This document shows, in pieces, positions 52,252 through 60,009 of a stretch of 64,000 nucleotides of DNA. Origin of the DNA: Bradyrhizobium huanghuaihaiense (GTDB lineage Bacteria; Pseudomonadota; Alphaproteobacteria; Rhizobiales; Xanthobacteraceae); the NCBI RefSeq assembly GCF_007830635.1, contig NZ_VLLA01000003.1:62001-126000 (forward strand). The letters are read 5' to 3'. The position numbers were made by a program, and so were the translations under genes. The notes below the pieces were generated by a model that ran no database searches, had not been told where the DNA came from, and worked only from the letters and a program-made list of their open reading frames with translations. Numbering within the stretch: the first letter of the stretch is position 1; every line of letters begins with the position of its first letter.

Positions 52252-53124
52252 CTAGAACCGCCGGTTGACCACGAACACCGCAGCTGCGCACATCGCCATG
52301 CCGGCAATCGCCAGTGCATCGAGTTTTTCATCGAACAGCAGATAGGCCATCAGCGCGGTCACCGCGGGCACGAGGTAGAACAGGCTCGCCACCGACGTCG
52401 CCGCAGCGTGGCGGATCAGCCAGTACAGCAGCCCGATCGATCCGATCGAGAGCGCGACCGCGAGCCAGGCCAGCGCGAGCACGAACTCCCGCGTCCAGTG
52501 CACCACGCGGTCCTCGAACAGGAAGGCGCCGATCGCGAAGAAGATGGTGACGGACACGTACTGCACGAGATTGCCGGCGCGCCAGTCGATGTGATTGCAA
52601 TAGCGGCGCTGGTAGAGCGTGCCGAGCGTGATGGAGATCAGCGAGACAACTGAGGCGAGCCAGCCGAGCCCGGCTTCGCCGGTCATCGGGCGGTTGTGCA
52701 GGATCATCACCACGCCGCCGAGACCGAGCACGAGGCCGGCCCACTGCACCGGCGTCACTTTCTCGCCGAGCCAGCGGTTGGCGATGGTCGAGGTCAGGAT
52801 TGGCTGAAGGCCCGGAATCAGCGCGGAGAGCCCGGCCGGAATCGAATGCGCGATCGCGATCGCGGTACCGCCGAGATAGAAGCCATGGACGAGGATGCCG
52901 GCGACTGCGCTGTGGGCGATGCCAATCCGGTCAGGCCATTTCGGCCGGGCAATCGCGACGATGAGCGCCATCAGGCCGACCACGATCGCCATGCGGATGG
53001 CGAGATAGGTCAAGGGATCGGCATTGTTGACGACGTATTTGGTGCCGATGAATCCGGTGCTCCAGAGCAGCACGAACAGGATCGGCGCGGCGCGGGCGGT
53101 CAGGGCTTCTTGATTATGGTTCAT
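52252..53124 (-). CDS. DMT-superfamily transporter (EamA)
   Basis: The 290-residue protein has ten membrane segments in two EamA repeats (ILFVLLWSTGFIGTKYVV; GLVLGLGGVVMILHN; AVTALMAYLLFDEKL). It belongs to the drug/metabolite exporters of the inner membrane. GAGGG lies about eight bases before ATG 53124. Substrate unknown; single gene. Confidence 0.88.
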   Translation of the reverse strand: MNHNQEALTARAAPILFVLLWSTGFIGTKYVVNNADPLTYLAIRMAIVVGLMALIVAIARPKWPDRIGIAHSAVAGILVHGFYLGGTAIAIAHSIPAGLSALIPGLQPILTSTIANRWLGEKVTPVQWAGLVLGLGGVVMILHNRPMTGEAGLGWLASVVSLISITLGTLYQRRYCNHIDWRAGNLVQYVSVTIFFAIGAFLFEDRVVHWTREFVLALAWLAVALSIGSIGLLYWLIRHAAATSVASLFYLVPAVTALMAYLLFDEKLDALAIAGMAMCAAAVFVVNRRF

Positions 53125-53218
53125 TGCCGCCCTCATTGCCCCATGGGGGCCTATGCGGCAATGCGAATTTCTTGCTCGGCGATGCTGCGCTGCGACGGAC
53201 GGCGGCTAGCTCAGCCGC

Positions 53219-53665
53219 TCACCATTCTTCCGGACAGGGGTCGATGATCTTCCAGAGCTCGACACCGTTCTTGATCTTCTTCATGTCGGTGGTGAGCCCG
53301 CCATTGCGGCGGATCCAGTCCTTCACCGTGTCGGGGTAGTAGGACATCAGGTCGGACGTCCCTTCCGTGCTGGTGACCTTGATGCCGAAGGTGAAGGCCT
53401 TGTCGTAATAGGCCTGGTGGAAACCGAGGCTGGCGCGCGGGGTCACGCAGATCTTGTTCATCGGCACCATGCCAAGCACGAGCGTGCAGGCCGAGTTGCA
53501 GATGCCGTCGATGATGACGCGCTCGCCCTTTTCGCGGACGCGCTTGTACTTGGCCTTGTACTCCTCGACATAGCCGCCATGGTCGCGGGTAATGTGCAGT
53601 TCGGCCCGCGCCGGCGTCGTGGCGGCGAAGCAGAGCAACAGCAGGCTCAGAAGCGTGATGCGCAT
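53219..53665 (-). CDS. Periplasmic ClpP-like protein (COG3904-type)
   Basis: The 148-residue protein has a signal peptide (LLSLLLLCFAATTPARA). A ClpP/crotonase-like core follows with candidate nucleophile Ser58 in GICNSACTLVLG and His83 in SLGFHQAYY. Related predicted periplasmic proteins occur widely in alphaproteobacteria. The frame is open further upstream, but the signal peptide favours ATG 53665. Likely a secreted hydrolase; substrate unknown. Confidence 0.72.
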   Translation of the reverse strand: MRITLLSLLLLCFAATTPARAELHITRDHGGYVEEYKAKYKRVREKGERVIIDGICNSACTLVLGMVPMNKICVTPRASLGFHQAYYDKAFTFGIKVTSTEGTSDLMSYYPDTVKDWIRRNGGLTTDMKKIKNGVELWKIIDPCPEEW

Positions 53666-53956
53666 GACGAGGTGACGGTGAAAACCTTGCTGGGACGGGC
53701 CGGCCTCAAAGAGCACCCCAGGCGACCGGCAGGAATCTCTAACCGAACTCTTCTTGGTCATACTTGTGTGGGGAATTCGTTAAGCATCCCGAAAAGGCCA
53801 AAAATGGGCAGAGTTCGACCGCACTTCCGGCAATTCTGTCACACCCACCCGGGAATCGGCGGGATTAGCCCCTGATTCCGGCCGCTTGACGGGTGCCCTC
53901 GCGGCCCGAAATGGCTATAACGGCTGAGCTATTTGCGCGGGTTCCGGAGAATCGAG

Positions 53957-54220
53957 ATGAGCAAGTTGAAGCTTGTAGCCGCAGTTGCTGCCCTGTCAGC
54001 CGCAATCCTGGCCCCTGGCCTTGCGGAAGCAAATGGACATCACCGGTATCACCGCTCCTACGTCAACCCGCTACCCTACCCGATCAGCTATCTGCACAAT
54101 TACGGCCCGGGCCTCACCCCCGGCACCTTCGCCTATTACGACGGTCCCGCAACCAACCACTGCTACCAGAGCTCGGCCGCCTATATCGGCCAGGACCGCC
54201 GCCGGCACCCCTGCTACTGA
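53957..54220 (+). CDS. Small secreted His/Tyr-rich protein
   Basis: The 87-residue protein has a signal peptide (LVAAVAALSAAILAPGLAEA). The mature part, rich in His, Tyr and Pro (HHRYHRSYV, YPISYLHNYGPG), has two cysteines near the C-terminus. GGAGAATCGAG precedes ATG 53957. A TATAAC element lies about 35 bases upstream. Function unknown. Confidence 0.65.
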   Translation: MSKLKLVAAVAALSAAILAPGLAEANGHHRYHRSYVNPLPYPISYLHNYGPGLTPGTFAYYDGPATNHCYQSSAAYIGQDRRRHPCY

Positions 54221-54250
54221 GGGGCGCCAGCGCGTCCGCTGCGGGCGTCC

Positions 54251-54712
54251 TTATTTCGCGGCGCCCGACCGCAGCAACTGCTTCTCGATCTCATAGACCG
54301 GCAGCTTGACGAGGTCCTTGCCGACCTCGCCCTGAAGCGCCTTGCGCACGACGTCGGAATAGTCGGCGCGGATCATGCCGAGCGCACGCGGCGAGGCCAC
54401 CATGGTCAGGGCCGAAGTCTCGCCCGAGCTGACTGCGGCGTCGAGCCGGCCGGCGAGGCTGCGCAGGAAGGCGCGCTCGGCCTCGTCGTGCCAATCGGTC
54501 TGCTCGACTGAGCTGCGTGCGCCGCCGGCTGTGCCATGCAGCCGGCCCGGCGCATCGCTTCCTTGTGCGCTGGTCGAGGGATTGGGCTGCTCGTGCACCT
54601 CCCTGGTGTGGAGGTTCGGAAACATCTCGTCGCCGAGGTTTTCCAGAATGAGCGCCTTGCGCCCGTCGCAAACGACCAGCCAGTCACCCTTGTCGATTCT
54701 CATCTTGTCCAT
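54251..54712 (-). CDS. Host attachment family protein
   Basis: The 153-residue protein resembles the host-attachment-protein family of plant-associated proteobacteria. It starts WLVVCDGRKALILENLGD, has a linker with HTREVHEQPNP, and a domain with FLRSLAGRLDAAV and VASPRALGMIRADYSD. The family name comes from a role in bacterial attachment reported for some members; the biochemical role is unclear, and a nuclease/release-factor-like fold has been suggested. No signal peptide. Confidence 0.8.
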   Translation of the reverse strand: MDKMRIDKGDWLVVCDGRKALILENLGDEMFPNLHTREVHEQPNPSTSAQGSDAPGRLHGTAGGARSSVEQTDWHDEAERAFLRSLAGRLDAAVSSGETSALTMVASPRALGMIRADYSDVVRKALQGEVGKDLVKLPVYEIEKQLLRSGAAK

Positions 54713-55033
54713 TGCACAGCTCCAAACAAACGGTGGGCTCCGGGCCGATGCGAACCGCCGGACGCGCTTCGCATTCCGCGAAGGACTGCCCACGGCGACA
54801 AGACTATGGACGAAGCCGCCGGCGCGACTTGCGCAGGATCAAGGATGGGTGGCGATGCCGATGACGCAAGCGCGGCATGGCCAGGGGCATGAAGCTGGGC
54901 TAGTTTGGCCGAGCTGGATCAGGCCCGCGGCGGAGTGGCTGAAGATCTGTTCATCAGCATTACATTTCGGTTCCGCCACAATTTGATCAGAACAACTTCG
55001 ATATCCTGTATTGCGTAAGCAGAGGAAGACATC
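54713..55033. other. 320-base intergenic region
   Basis: No gene is supported here. It holds the promoter of the minus-strand host-attachment gene (near 54713-54760) and that of the small secreted gene at 55034. The AT-rich stretch 54955-55015 before the latter is the likely promoter. Confidence 0.5.
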
Positions 55034-55312
55034 ATGAAGCTTAAGATTGGCCTCGTCGTCGCGTCTATGTTCGGTGCCCTAGCGGCATCGCCGGCGGCGT
55101 CCGCCATGCCCGTCGCGCCTGCACCTGCCGTCCCGCAGGTCTCCGACGTCGAGCAGGTCCGTATGGTCTGCGACGCCTGGGGGCGCTGTTTCTGGCGTCC
55201 GAACTATTATGGGTATTACGGCCCGCGGCCGTATTACGGGCCCCGATATTATGGGTATGGGCCCCGTGCCTACGGACCACGCTATGGATACTACGGCTAC
55301 CGCCGCTGGTGA
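55034..55312 (+). CDS. Small secreted Gly/Tyr/Pro-rich protein
   Basis: The 92-residue protein has a signal peptide (LVVASMFGALAASPAASA). A short cysteine-containing segment (MVCDAWGRCFW) and a tail of YYGPR/YGYGPR repeats ending RRW follow. Such tails are common in Bradyrhizobium secreted proteins of unknown function. AGAGGAAG precedes the ATG. Confidence 0.75.
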   Translation: MKLKIGLVVASMFGALAASPAASAMPVAPAPAVPQVSDVEQVRMVCDAWGRCFWRPNYYGYYGPRPYYGPRYYGYGPRAYGPRYGYYGYRRW

Positions 55313-55315
55313 TCA

Positions 55316-55345
55316 GAAGGGGCCCTCGGGGGCCCCTTCGCTTTT
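55316..55345 (+). terminator. Intrinsic terminator
   Basis: GAAGGGGCCC pairs with GGGCCCCTTC around TCGG, followed by GCTTTT. It lies three bases after the stop of the Gly/Tyr-rich gene. Confidence 0.85.
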
Positions 55346-55385
55346 GCGAGATCACCCGTTCGGTCCGCCTGGAGCCATTCCAAAA

Positions 55386-55399
55386 CTGATCTAGATCAA
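55386..55399 (+). promoter_or_regulatory. FixK/FNR-like box (CTGAT-CTAG-ATCAA)
   Basis: It matches the FNR/FixK dyad TTGAT-N4-ATCAA at nine of ten positions. Its centre is 41.5 bases before the A of the ATG at 55434, so class II activation would put transcription start at about the start codon. Confidence 0.45.
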
Positions 55400-55433
55400 A
55401 GTGGGAAATCCGCCGCGGCGCCATTCTGCGCCG

Positions 55434-55607
55434 ATGGCCGATTTGATCGTTTTTCGATGCCCTCAGACGGGTATGAATGTGCAGACGCATCTGGAAAAGC
55501 AACAGAGACCGGAGGGGCGAAGCTTCGAGTCCTACGCCTGTCCGGCCTGCACGCGTCTCCATTTCATCGACCTCGTCACCGGCCAACCGATGAGCCGGGA
55601 CCGTTGA
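55434..55607 (+). CDS. Small zinc-ribbon-like protein
   Basis: The 57-residue protein has FRCPQTGMNVQT and SYACPACTRLHFIDLVTG, giving three cysteines in a CPxTG...CPAC pattern like a small zinc ribbon. Homologues of this form recur in Bradyrhizobium genomes. Start ATG 55434 is chosen because the FixK-like box lies just upstream. Function unknown. Confidence 0.7.
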   Translation: MADLIVFRCPQTGMNVQTHLEKQQRPEGRSFESYACPACTRLHFIDLVTGQPMSRDR

Positions 55608-55753
55608 CGGTGACAATGATCAGGCACACTTCGTGGCATGATGTCCGCAATACTACGGCCCGGAATCCGGTTTACTGAGGCGGCCTGTTTCGCCATTGAT
55701 GGCAATGTACTGACGTTCATTTCATTGTCACATTGCAGCAGCCGGCCAGACGC

Positions 55754-56716
55754 ATGTTCGATGCCCTCGTTCCGTCCTCCGCGCTTCAATTGATCGGCTT
55801 TGCCGACGTCGATGCCTTTCGGCCGATCGAGTCGATGGAGGATGCGCGAAGCATTCCGCTCGACGTTGTGAACTTCGCGGCCGCCCGCGCCGTCGTCTCC
55901 TTGCCGGCATGCCGCATCATCGTGATGAGGTCCTTCGCGCGCATCCTCGACACCGCCTATCGGATGCCGGGCGGCATGGTGATCCTGTCGATGACCGACG
56001 ACCTTCAGGCCAATTCCAAGGGCATGGACCTCGACGCCCGCTTCTTCGTTGCGCTCCGCGGCAACGACGAGTGCCATTTCGTCGAACCCCAGACCAATCA
56101 TTACGCGATGATCATCCTTTCGCCCGGCCTGCAAGACCGGGGCTGGTTCGATCACGCCGACGATTTGCGGGCCTATGTCGCAAACCGGCCCGCCCTGCTC
56201 CATACGCGTCATCTCGTGCTCGACATCCTGCGAACCGCCTCGATGCAGCCGTTACTGTTCGAGACCACCGAGGCCGCCGCCCATCTCCAGGAGGGCCTGC
56301 TGCTCGCGCTCGACGATCTGTTTCGGATCGGTGCGGGCCCGGACCGGAGCACCTCGGTCCTGAGCGGGCGGTCGACCAGGCTGGTGCAGCGGATCGACGA
56401 TTACGTGGCTGCCTATCCGACCGCTCCGATCTACACGGCCGATCTCGCCGGTGAGTTCGGCGTCTCGGTCCGGACGCTCAGCGGCGCGGTCAGCAAGGTA
56501 CGCGGCATGAGCCTGCACCAGTACATTCGGCTGAAGCGACTGTGGGCGACCCGCGCCCGGCTCCTGAAGGGCGGCGGTGCCACCGTTGCCACCTGCGCGC
56601 GTGCCCAGGGCTTCCACCACATGGGCGAGTTCGCCGCGGCTTACCGTGCGACCTTCCACGAGGCCCCCTCGGACACGCTGGCGCGCGGGCGGCAGAGCGG
56701 TCTTTCGCCAGGCTGA
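55754..56716 (+). CDS. AraC-family transcriptional regulator
   Basis: The protein is about 320 residues. The C-terminal AraC HTH (from about 225) has APIYTADLAGEFGVSVRTLSGAVSKVRGMSLHQYIRLKRLW and the second HTH in VATCARAQGFHHMGEFAAAYRATFHEAPS. The N-terminal region is a ligand/dimerisation domain (AraC_binding_2 type). TTG 55733 is an alternative start. Targets unknown. Confidence 0.85.
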   Translation: MFDALVPSSALQLIGFADVDAFRPIESMEDARSIPLDVVNFAAARAVVSLPACRIIVMRSFARILDTAYRMPGGMVILSMTDDLQANSKGMDLDARFFVALRGNDECHFVEPQTNHYAMIILSPGLQDRGWFDHADDLRAYVANRPALLHTRHLVLDILRTASMQPLLFETTEAAAHLQEGLLLALDDLFRIGAGPDRSTSVLSGRSTRLVQRIDDYVAAYPTAPIYTADLAGEFGVSVRTLSGAVSKVRGMSLHQYIRLKRLWATRARLLKGGGATVATCARAQGFHHMGEFAAAYRATFHEAPSDTLARGRQSGLSPG

Positions 56717-56784
56717 CGCTGCCTAGCGCGGCGACGGCCGTCCGATCTCGGCAACGCCTGGAATTATGTCGGTAACGGTGGGGT

Positions 56785-56861
56785 TGGCGCGCTCGGAAGG
56801 ATTCGAACCTCCGACCCTCGGAATCGAAATCCGATGCTCTATCCAGCTGAGCTACGAGCGC
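56785..56861 (-). tRNA. tRNA-Arg(UCG)
   Basis: The minus strand folds as a full cloverleaf: acceptor GCGCTCG/CGAGCGC, D arm AGCTCAGCTGGATAGAGC, anticodon stem TCGGA-loop TTTCGAT-TCCGA with anticodon TCG, T loop TTCGAAT, discriminator G and an encoded CCA. It reads CGA-type arginine codons. 77 nt including CCA. Confidence 0.95.
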
Positions 56862-56967
56862 CCTGGCCCGGGGTTGGGCCGTTAGCCGCGAAGCGCCGGA
56901 CCGTGGCTGGCGAGCCAGCGCACCGGACGGCGTTCGGACGGGTTCGAATTAGCAGAGAGGCTGGCCA

Positions 56968-57000
56968 ATAAAAAGCCCTTCCCGCCTCCACGGAGGCGGG
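56968..57000 (-). terminator. Intrinsic terminator for the minus-strand gene at 57015
   Basis: On the minus strand CCCGCCTCC pairs with GGAGGCGGG and is followed by AAGGGCTTTTTATTGG. The T-tract makes this a good intrinsic terminator 14 bases after the stop codon. Confidence 0.75.
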
Positions 57001-57014
57001 TCACTGCCGGCTTG

Positions 57015-57515
57015 TCACCAGGTCGTGTTGAAGAGGCCGAAATGCGGCTGCTGTGCCACCATCATCGGCCGGCCATACTGCGGCCCGCCATATTGTGGCC
57101 CGCCATAATACTGCGGCGCCGGATGCGCTCTGGCGACCTTACGCTTGGGCTGAGCCTGGGCCAGCGGCTTCTTGGCGGCGTCGGCCTTCGAACCGGGCGT
57201 AAACTGGGCAAAGGTCTCGCGCACCCGCGCCTTGGCCGACATCTCCGCGAGGGCCGCTGCCGACGCGGTATCCGGCGGCTGCGGCGCCGCGACAGCGGCG
57301 GTCTTCACCGCAGGCGGGGCAATCGTCGGCTGGCTGGTGTCGAGCACGACACGCTCGGGCAGATGGCGATCGGACCGGATCCGGATCGACGGCTGGTCAT
57401 TGCTTGCGGTCGCGACGGCTGGCGTCACGGGCGAGGCCGGCACGACGAAGTTCACCGCAAACAGCAGTGTGAGCAACGCTCCGCCGACATACATGAAATA
57501 CCGAAAGATGGGCAT
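57015..57515 (-). CDS. Membrane-anchored hypothetical protein with Pro/Gln/Tyr-rich tail
   Basis: The 166-residue protein has one N-terminal hydrophobic segment (FMYVGGALLTLLFAVNFVV). A disordered Ala/Pro-rich region follows, and a C-terminal QYYGGPQYGGPQYG repeat ending FNTTW. I recognise this type from Bradyrhizobium genomes but no function. Start ATG 57515 is the one just before the membrane segment. Confidence 0.68.
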   Translation of the reverse strand: MPIFRYFMYVGGALLTLLFAVNFVVPASPVTPAVATASNDQPSIRIRSDRHLPERVVLDTSQPTIAPPAVKTAAVAAPQPPDTASAAALAEMSAKARVRETFAQFTPGSKADAAKKPLAQAQPKRKVARAHPAPQYYGGPQYGGPQYGRPMMVAQQPHFGLFNTTW

Positions 57516-57687
57516 TGGCCGCACTCCGCCCCCCGCAATCCCCGCGTGGGCTCTCCGCCTTAACAGGCGATACTCTGATTGGTTCCTGGCCCTGCCCTTC
57601 GGTTCAAATGGCGACGCCAAGTTTTTCGGCCAAGGCCAGAACAAGGCCGGAAACGGTAACTTTTCCGCTACCGCAGAACGCCGCCCT

Positions 57688-58266
57688 CTACGCCCGCCGT
57701 GCCGCGACCAGCGAGCACTTCGCCTGATCGGCATTAACGTTGACGTACCCGACCGGAATACGGGCGAAGGTTTTGCGGCTCTTCATGCCGACGGTGTCGG
57801 TCAGCACGCGGCTGCGGACGGTGAGAGGCGTGCCGTCGCGACGCACGAAGGCGCAGACGATCTCGACATCTCTTACGGCATAGTCGTTGTCGTTTCGCAG
57901 CGTGAACGTCACCAGCGCCTTCGAGCCGAGGCCGCCACGACGCCAGGTCTGTGATGAAATCCTGAGATGATCGAGCTCGGCTGCAGCCTGAGCTTCGGCC
58001 GTCGGCGGGACCGCCGCTGCAGCATCGCCCGGAGTAGCCGGTTCGACGGCGGCCAGATCTGACTTGAAGTCCGACTTGACCGGCTCGGTGGTGTTGCCTT
58101 TGGAGAGCGGCAGCAGCATCCAGATGCCGCATCCGACGATGATGGCCGCCAGCAGCCACAGCAAGCCTCGGCCAAACGAGACGCTCGCGGCCGTCACGGC
58201 TCGCGCCAATCGTTCGCCGGCCCCGGCAAAGCGTTCCAACCTGATCCGGTCAAGCCTGGTGCCCAT
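57688..58266 (-). CDS. Membrane-anchored protein with a periplasmic Ig-like/FxLYD-type domain
   Basis: The 192-residue protein has a single transmembrane helix (LLWLLAAIIVGCGIWMLLPL). A Pro/Ala-rich linker and a C-terminal beta domain follow (ALVTFTLRNDNDYAVRDVEIVCAFVRRDGTPL; RIPVGYVN), resembling the FxLYD beta-sandwich. Start ATG 58266 gives a short basic cytoplasmic segment before the helix. Function unknown. Confidence 0.7.
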   Translation of the reverse strand: MGTRLDRIRLERFAGAGERLARAVTAASVSFGRGLLWLLAAIIVGCGIWMLLPLSKGNTTEPVKSDFKSDLAAVEPATPGDAAAAVPPTAEAQAAAELDHLRISSQTWRRGGLGSKALVTFTLRNDNDYAVRDVEIVCAFVRRDGTPLTVRSRVLTDTVGMKSRKTFARIPVGYVNVNADQAKCSLVAARRA

Positions 58267-58444
58267 GGATGCATCACCGATAGCGGCCGAACTGCGTTTG
58301 CACGACGAACAGACCACCTGCTTACCTTAACCCGGAAGAGGAACTAAGGTTCCCGCGCTTCAGGCGAGTCGGCACGGTGGCGACCACCGGCTGGTGCCGC
58401 TAACATGCGCCGCAACATCGCAAGACCCGTTGGGAGACTATGAA

Positions 58445-58831
58445 ATGCCAATCGCCGTCACTTGGGATCACGTCAATCTGCGCAGCCCCGATCCGGAGGT
58501 CACAGCGGCCTGGCTGCGGGACATCTTGGGTGGCGAGATCGTGCGCGCGCCGGGACGAATCGACGTGAGCCTCGGCGGCGCCAAAATCTTCATCGCCTCG
58601 CTCGAGGGCGACGATGCCGTCAATCCGCCGCCCCCGCACCCGCATCAGGGTCTCGACCATTTCGGTCTGACCGTGAAGGACATCGACACTGTGGCCGCCG
58701 AGATCAAGGCCAAGGGTGTCACCTTCACGCGCGAGCCGACGACGATCCGGCCCGGCGTGCGCATCTGCTTCATCCGCGGCCCTGAAGGCATCTCCATCGA
58801 GCTTCTCGAGCGCGACAAGAAGTACACCTGA
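58445..58831 (+). CDS. VOC-family (glyoxalase-like) protein
   Basis: The 128-residue protein shows the VOC pattern: WDHVNLRSPDPEVTAAWLRDILGG and, in the second half, DHFGLTVKDIDTVAAEIKAKGV, with EGISIELLER at the end. Metal-binding His/Glu residues are at DHVNL, DHFG and IELLE. A dioxygenase, lyase or resistance protein is possible. Substrate unknown. Confidence 0.88.
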   Translation: MPIAVTWDHVNLRSPDPEVTAAWLRDILGGEIVRAPGRIDVSLGGAKIFIASLEGDDAVNPPPPHPHQGLDHFGLTVKDIDTVAAEIKAKGVTFTREPTTIRPGVRICFIRGPEGISIELLERDKKYT

Positions 58832-58888
58832 CATCGCGCGAGCCGCGTCAAGCAACAGCGAGACCAGGCGGGGTGCCGCCTGGCGCGC

Positions 58889-59386
58889 TTATGTCATGCT
58901 GCCGGGCATGAAGCAGCGGATGGTGACGCCCATGTAGCCGTAGATCGGCCACACCATGGTGCGCCCCACCCGGTTCGGCTCCGAGATCACGGCCTCCTCG
59001 GGCACATCGACCCAGACGAGTTCCTGCTGCTGGCCGTCAAGCACGTAGCCAAGGCGTGGGACGCGCACACGATAGTGCCCGTCCTTGCTCTCCCAGTCGG
59101 TGTCCGAGAGCGCCGAGCCGTCGGCATCGGAGCAGCATGGCCCCTTGCCGCTTCGCAGGCTGTCGAACCAGGCCTTCAAGTCGGCATTGGTGTTGACGAA
59201 CTGGCCCCGGTCACGGGCGTGCCCAAAGGGGGCCGCGAGCCCAATCAAGGTTACGGTGCATGCCAGCCTCGTCACGCTTCGCCAGCGTGTCTCGCTGCCA
59301 ATCCACCGTCGTTCGCTTTTGCAATTCGTGGGACGCGCACTGTACAGACGCGGCTCATCGCCGCCGGAATCGATCCAGTTGCTCAC
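58889..59386 (-). CDS. Hypothetical secreted protein with Cys pair
   Basis: The 165-residue protein has a hydrophobic segment (VTRLACTVTLIGLAAPFGHA) about 40 residues in, followed by the mature domain (NTNADLKAWFDSLRSGKGPCCSDADG). A start closer to the signal is possible; the GTG at 59386 is used because no better ATG precedes it. I recognise it only as a conserved alphaproteobacterial hypothetical. Confidence 0.6.
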   Translation of the reverse strand: MSNWIDSGGDEPRLYSARPTNCKSERRWIGSETRWRSVTRLACTVTLIGLAAPFGHARDRGQFVNTNADLKAWFDSLRSGKGPCCSDADGSALSDTDWESKDGHYRVRVPRLGYVLDGQQQELVWVDVPEEAVISEPNRVGRTMVWPIYGYMGVTIRCFMPGSMT

Positions 59387-59645
59387 GTTCGTCTTGCTCC
59401 AGCACCCCGCGGCCAGTGCAACAATGGGTTATGCATTTCGCGGGCCAACTTGATTCGCAACGACTGGCCTCGCCCCGTGATGAGACCGTCATATTGGCGT
59501 CACGGACAAGCCGGGACGAATACGGCCCGCGCGACAGAGGTACTTGCCGGCCGGCAAACTGCCGCGTTGCGCGAGGGGATGTGCTTTGGCATAAAAGCTG
59601 GACCGGTTACGCCATTGGGCGATGGCGGCCGGCCCACGGGACGTT

Positions 59646-59999
59646 ATGAAGAACGGCCTCTATTCGATCCACGTCACGCTGCTCGACGGTCGAGTCGGCA
59701 AAGGCAGCGGCGTGATCCTTTTTCGCGACGGCAAGATTCTTGGCGGCGATGCCTATCTCTATTACACCGGCAGCTACGTGGTGAAGGACGAGCACACCTT
59801 CAAAGGCGAGGTGCTGGTGCAGCGGCACACGTCACCTCGGGGCGATGACAATCCGCTGTTCGGCGGCCCTGCGCCGGTCGGCATTGGCGTCAGCGGGACC
59901 TACACGGAGACCCGCGCGGAGATGACGGGGACGGCGCTGGTCGGCAAGGCCAGCCTGATTTTCGGCGCAACCCTGCACAAGCTCGCCGAGGCCGACTAA
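59646..59999 (+). CDS. GrlR-like regulatory protein
   Basis: The 117-residue protein has the N-terminal pattern MKNGLYSIHVTLLDGRVGKGSG and GDAYLYYTGSYVV, resembling the GrlR family (negative regulator of type III secretion in enteropathogens). No type III genes are in the window. The fold is a lipocalin-like barrel in known members. It likely binds a small ligand or a partner protein. It ends ten bases from the convergent sensor kinase. Confidence 0.72.
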   Translation: MKNGLYSIHVTLLDGRVGKGSGVILFRDGKILGGDAYLYYTGSYVVKDEHTFKGEVLVQRHTSPRGDDNPLFGGPAPVGIGVSGTYTETRAEMTGTALVGKASLIFGATLHKLAEAD

Positions 60000-60009
60000 G
60001 GCGCGAGCG

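Noticed and set aside
58329..58353. GGAAC-N16-GGTT on the minus strand before the gene at 57688
   Set aside because: The -10 has one mismatch (GGTT for CGTT) and it overlaps a GGAAC-CTTA-GTTCC dyad; too weak to call as an EcfG promoter.
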